Source: Pseudomonadota bacterium
GTDB taxonomy: Bacteria; Pseudomonadota; Gammaproteobacteria; Burkholderiales; Burkholderiaceae_B
Direction: 5' to 3'
Assembly (NCBI GenBank): GCA_023439305.1
Contig: JAEXOO010000039.1
Location: 90,719 to 154,718 of the forward strand
DNA: 64,000 bases
Shown here: in pieces, positions 61,308 through 64,000 of the stretch
Layout of the letters: every line of letters starts with the position of its first letter
Numbering within the stretch: the first letter of the stretch is position 1
The notes under the pieces: model-generated
The model's database searches: none
What the model was told of the DNA's origin: nothing
The model's input: only the letters and a program-made list of their open reading frames with translations
Made by a program: the position numbers and the translations under genes

Positions 61308-61661
61308 TTACACACTGTCCTTGGGTCGGGAGGCTTTTTCCACCAGACCGGATGTGCCTTCGCGTCGTACCAGCTCGGCCAGCACATCGCGCGGTTCCAA
61401 TCCATAGTAAGTCAAGGCGACCAGGCTGTGGAACCACAGGTCGGCGGTTTCGCTGACGATGCGCTCGGGCTGGCCATCCTTGGCGGCCATGACCAGCTCC
61501 GTGGCCTCTTCGCCGATTTTCTTCAGAAAGGCATCGGGGCCCTTGGCAAACAACTTGGCGGCATAGGACGCGGCAGGGTCGCCGCCCTGGTCGGGCAGCC
61601 GCGACTTGAGCGTGCGGCTCAGGTGTTCCAGGATGGTGTCTGTGTTCAGTTCTTGGCTCAT
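61308..61661 (-). CDS. hisE: Phosphoribosyl-ATP pyrophosphatase
   Basis: 117-residue enzyme of the second histidine biosynthesis step. The MazG-like helical core with [16 protein letters not shown] and [20 protein letters not shown] holds the Glu/Asp metal ligands. The ATG at 61661 overlaps the stop of hisI (ATGA). hisE and hisI are separate genes here, not a hisIE fusion. Confidence 0.96.
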   Translation of the reverse strand: MSQELNTDTILEHLSRTLKSRLPDQGGDPAASYAAKLFAKGPDAFLKKIGEEATELVMAAKDGQPERIVSETADLWFHSLVALTYYGLEPRDVLAELVRREGTSGLVEKASRPKDSV

Positions 61662-62062
61662 CGGTAGATGTGCTCCGGGTCTTTCAGAACGGGGTCGGTG
61701 GTGACCCACTGCGCCTGCTCGTCCTGGCCTTGGAGCTGACGAAAGAAGCAGCTTTCCCGACCTGTGTGGCAGGCAATGTGGCCGACCTGTTCGACGCTGA
61801 TCAGGATGACGTCGCCGTCGCAGTCCAGGCGGATGTCCGAAACATGCTGTACGTGACCGGATTCTTCGCCTTTGCGCCAGAGGCGCTGGCGCGAACGCGA
61901 CCAGTACACGGCCCGGCGAGTCTGCACGGTTTCCTGCAGTGATTCCTGGTTCATCCAGGCGACCATGAGGATCTTGCCACTGGCCTGGTCCTGGGCGATG
62001 GCAGGGATCAGGCCCTGCTCGTCGAACCGGACCTGGGCCAGCCAATCGGGTAGGGTAGACAT
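61658..62062 (-). CDS. hisI: Phosphoribosyl-AMP cyclohydrolase
   Basis: 134-residue zinc/magnesium enzyme of the third histidine step. Metal-binding segments: [16 protein letters not shown], then [15 protein letters not shown] with the zinc cysteines. [10 protein letters not shown] and [14 protein letters not shown] are conserved. Its start lies against the hisF stop. Confidence 0.96.
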   Translation of the reverse strand: MSTLPDWLAQVRFDEQGLIPAIAQDQASGKILMVAWMNQESLQETVQTRRAVYWSRSRQRLWRKGEESGHVQHVSDIRLDCDGDVILISVEQVGHIACHTGRESCFFRQLQGQDEQAQWVTTDPVLKDPEHIYR

Positions 62063-62853
62063 CAGCGGCGTACCTGTATGCCTTGGGCGGCCATGAAGTC
62101 CTTGGCCTCGGCGATTGTGTGCTGTCCGTAGTGGAAGATGCTGGCGGCCAGCACGGCGCTGGCGCCTCCCTGGGTGACGCCGTCGGCCAGATCCTGCAGT
62201 CCGCCCACGCCGCCCGAGGCGATTACGGGTACGGACACGGCTTGGGATACGGCGCGGGTCAGCTCAAGGTCGAAGCCCGATTTGGTGCCGTCGCGATCCA
62301 TGCTGGTCAGCAGCAGTTCGCCGGCGCCATAGTCGGCCATGCGCACCGCCCACTCCACCACGTCCAGCCCGGTGGCGCGGCGTCCGCCGTGGGTGAAGAC
62401 TTCCCAGCGGGCAGGCTCGCCGTCGGCGCTGACGCGTCGCGCGTCGATGGCCACGACGATGCACTGATTGCCGTGGTGGTCGCTCGCGGCGCGCACCAGA
62501 TCGGGATTGGTGATGGCGGCGCTGTTGATGGACACTTTGTCGGCGCCTGCATTGAGCAGGCGCTGCACATCGGCGACTTCGCGCACGCCACCGCCGACCG
62601 TCAGGGGGATGAAGATCTGGCTGGCGACTTCTTCGATGATGGGCAGAATCAGGTCGCGGTTGTCCGACGTGGCCGTGATGTCCAGGAACGTGAGTTCATC
62701 CGCGCCTTGCTCGTTGTACTGGCGGGCGATCTCGACGGGGTCGCCGGCATCCACCAGATCCACGAAGTTCACGCCCTTGACCACGCGGCCGGCGGTGACA
62801 TCCAGGCAGGGGATGATGCGGCAGGACAGTTCGCTGGCGATGTTCTGGGTCAT
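62062..62853 (-). CDS. hisF: Imidazole glycerol phosphate synthase cyclase subunit
   Basis: 263-residue TIM-barrel enzyme that pairs with His[20 protein letters not shown] carries the first catalytic Asp; [19 protein letters not shown] carries the second. VIASGGVGG is a phosphate loop. The start at 62853 overlaps the hisA stop by four bases. Confidence 0.97.
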   Translation of the reverse strand: MTQNIASELSCRIIPCLDVTAGRVVKGVNFVDLVDAGDPVEIARQYNEQGADELTFLDITATSDNRDLILPIIEEVASQIFIPLTVGGGVREVADVQRLLNAGADKVSINSAAITNPDLVRAASDHHGNQCIVVAIDARRVSADGEPARWEVFTHGGRRATGLDVVEWAVRMADYGAGELLLTSMDRDGTKSGFDLELTRAVSQAVSVPVIASGGVGGLQDLADGVTQGGASAVLAASIFHYGQHTIAEAKDFMAAQGIQVRR

Positions 62854-63590
62854 GCCTGGTACTCGTCGGCGAATTCCTGGGCCTGGGCGAAGTCCAGCGT
62901 GCCCTCGTAGATGCTGCGGCCCAGAATCACGCCTTCCACGCCGTCGGATTCGACGGCGCACAGGGCTTCGATGTCTTTCAGGTCGGTGACGCCGCCCGAG
63001 GCGATGACCGGGATCTTGACGTGCTGGGACAGGCGCACGGTAGCTTCGATGTTCACGCCCGAGAGCATGCCGTCGCGACCGATGTCGGTGTAGATGATGG
63101 ATTCACAGCCGTAGTCTTCGAACTTTTTGGCCAGATCCAGTACATCGTGGCGGGTCAGCTTGCTCCAGCCGTCAGTGGCGATCTTGCCGTCGCGGGCGTC
63201 CAGGCCCACGATGATGCTGCCCGGGAAGGCGCTGCAGGCATCCTGCAGGAAGCCGGGGCTCTTGACCGCGGCGGTGCCGATGATGACGTAGCTCAGGCCG
63301 GCGTCCAGATAGCGTTCGATGGTATCCAGGTCACGGATGCCGCCGCCGATCTGCACGGGGATTTCACCGTCGATGGCTTTCAGGATGGCCTTGATGGCCT
63401 CGACGTTCTTGGGCTTGCCGGCGAAGGCGCCGTTCAGGTCCACCAGATGCAGGCGGCGAGCCCCCAGCTCCAGCCACTGTGTCGCTATCTTGGCCGGTTC
63501 TTCGGAGAAAACAGTAGCATCGTCCAGGTCGCCCTGGCGAAGGCGCACGCAACGCCCGTCTTTGAGGTCGATGGCGGGAATCAAAAGCAT
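62850..63590 (-). CDS. hisA: ProFAR isomerase (1-(5-phosphoribosyl)-5-... carboxamide isomerase)
   Basis: 246-residue TIM-barrel isomerase of the fourth histidine step. [20 protein letters not shown] holds the catalytic Asp; [18 protein letters not shown] holds the second; [10 protein letters not shown] is a phosphate loop. The start at 63590 removes an unlikely N-terminal extension. It lies between hisH and hisF. Confidence 0.97.
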   Translation of the reverse strand: MLLIPAIDLKDGRCVRLRQGDLDDATVFSEEPAKIATQWLELGARRLHLVDLNGAFAGKPKNVEAIKAILKAIDGEIPVQIGGGIRDLDTIERYLDAGLSYVIIGTAAVKSPGFLQDACSAFPGSIIVGLDARDGKIATDGWSKLTRHDVLDLAKKFEDYGCESIIYTDIGRDGMLSGVNIEATVRLSQHVKIPVIASGGVTDLKDIEALCAVESDGVEGVILGRSIYEGTLDFAQAQEFADEYQA

Positions 63591-63669
63591 GGTCTTTAGC
63601 CGTAAAAACGTAAGAAATACTGAATCGAATGGAGGAAACGGAAAGCCGTCGCGCAAGCACTAATTGGAA

Positions 63670-64000
63670 TTAAGGTTCCCAGCGGGCGAAATTCCGGAAC
63701 AGTTGCAGGCCGTTATCCGCACTTTTCTCGGGATGACACTGCACCGCGAAAATATTAGCGGTTGCCACCGCCGAGGTAAAGCGTTGGCCGTAGTAAGTCG
63801 TGCCGCAGATTTGGCCTGGATCAGAAGGATCGGCGAAATAGCTGTGCACGAAATAGAAATAGGCGCCGTCGGGGATGTTCGCCCACAGCGGGTGGTTATG
63901 TGTCTGGTGTACGCGGTTCCAGCCGATATGCGGCACTTTTAGGGGGCCGGCCAACCGGGGGCCGGGCGCCCCGGGGGCGGCCGGGGCAGCGGTTTCGCCC
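63670..64000 (-). CDS. hisH: Imidazole glycerol phosphate synthase glutaminase subunit, C-terminal part (cut by window end)
   Basis: C-terminal ~109 codons of the glutamine amidotransferase that feeds ammonia to HisF. The segments [20 protein letters not shown] and the catalytic His-Glu in [14 protein letters not shown] are diagnostic. The catalytic Cys lies outside the window. Before KVPHIGW the frame runs through an Ala/Pro/Gly-rich stretch ([14 protein letters not shown]) in extremely GC-rich DNA, an apparent insertion in a normally short loop. The reading frame stays open to the window edge. Confidence 0.93.
   Translation of the reverse strand, partial: GETAAPAAPGAPGPRLAGPLKVPHIGWNRVHQTHNHPLWANIPDGAYFYFVHSYFADPSDPGQICGTTYYGQRFTSAVATANIFAVQCHPEKSADNGLQLFRNFARWEP

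Noticed and set aside
1..64000. CRISPR array, rRNA operon or further tRNA genes
   Set aside because: No regularly spaced direct repeats and no rRNA-like stretches were noticed. Only one tRNA cloverleaf was found by eye; a tRNA scan would settle whether any was missed.

Overview
The window is a stretch of high-GC proteobacterial chromosome. The gene content and order point to a betaproteobacterium of the Burkholderiales, most likely the Alcaligenaceae (Bordetella/Achromobacter/Alcaligenes relatives). The evidence is the block hisH-hisA-hisF-hisI-hisE-hinT-tatABC, htrA, nif3-like, mscL, petABC, sspA-sspB, a coxB with a fused cytochrome c domain, phaM, and the run glmU, lrp, glmS. The genus is inference. 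No CRISPR array, rRNA operon, intact insertion sequence or integrase was seen.

Layout. 1-3400 (minus): aa3-type cytochrome c oxidase operon coxB-coxA-small assembly protein-DUF2970-coxC (coxC cut by the window edge), with no cox11 between coxA and coxC. 3676-10367: Nudix/DUF4743 hydrolase, PHA granule regulator phaM, glmU, a GT4 glycosyltransferase, an Lrp regulator and glmS. 10368-11771: AT-rich island with one orphan membrane-protein gene and an unexplained remnant-like stretch. 11772-18665: catabolic locus of an M20 amidohydrolase, a GntR regulator, a TRAP transporter (dctPQM), an Asp/Glu/hydantoin-racemase-family protein and an NAD epimerase. TTGTWWACAA palindromes sit in both intergenic regions beside the regulator, and two of the enzymes lack the family's catalytic residues. 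18683-24828: a coiled-coil lipoprotein, an AraC regulator with a divergent Fsr-type MFS exporter, an unknown membrane-anchored protein and the osmolyte transporter proP. 24996-31635: LysR regulator divergent from an operon holding four amide-bond hydrolases of four different folds plus a permease. This is the best candidate here for an undescribed pathway.

31704-41060: rlmA-type methyltransferase, a membrane diguanylate cyclase divergent from acnA, DUF2061 and an MFS exporter on either side of a near-perfect Fur box, an aldo/keto reductase and panB. 41125-45932: LysR, flavin monooxygenase-like protein, a CMD/AhpD-like pair and an alpha-hydroxy-acid oxidase. 46036-48621: copper genes (DUF2946, YcnI-type DUF1775, CopC-CopD fusion). 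49210-49285: tRNA-Thr(TGT). 49565-52302: sulfate ABC transporter sbp-cysT-cysW without cysA. 52385-64000: core genes sspBA, petABC, mscL, nif3-like, htrA, tatABC, hinT and the hisE-I-F-A-H end of the histidine operon, with hisH cut by the window edge.

Functionally, the window joins aerobic respiration (cytochrome bc1, aa3 oxidase, and the Tat system that exports the Rieske protein), cell-wall precursor synthesis (glmU, glmS), histidine and pantothenate synthesis and sulfate uptake. To these it adds three regulator-plus-transporter catabolic modules whose substrates cannot be read from sequence alone.
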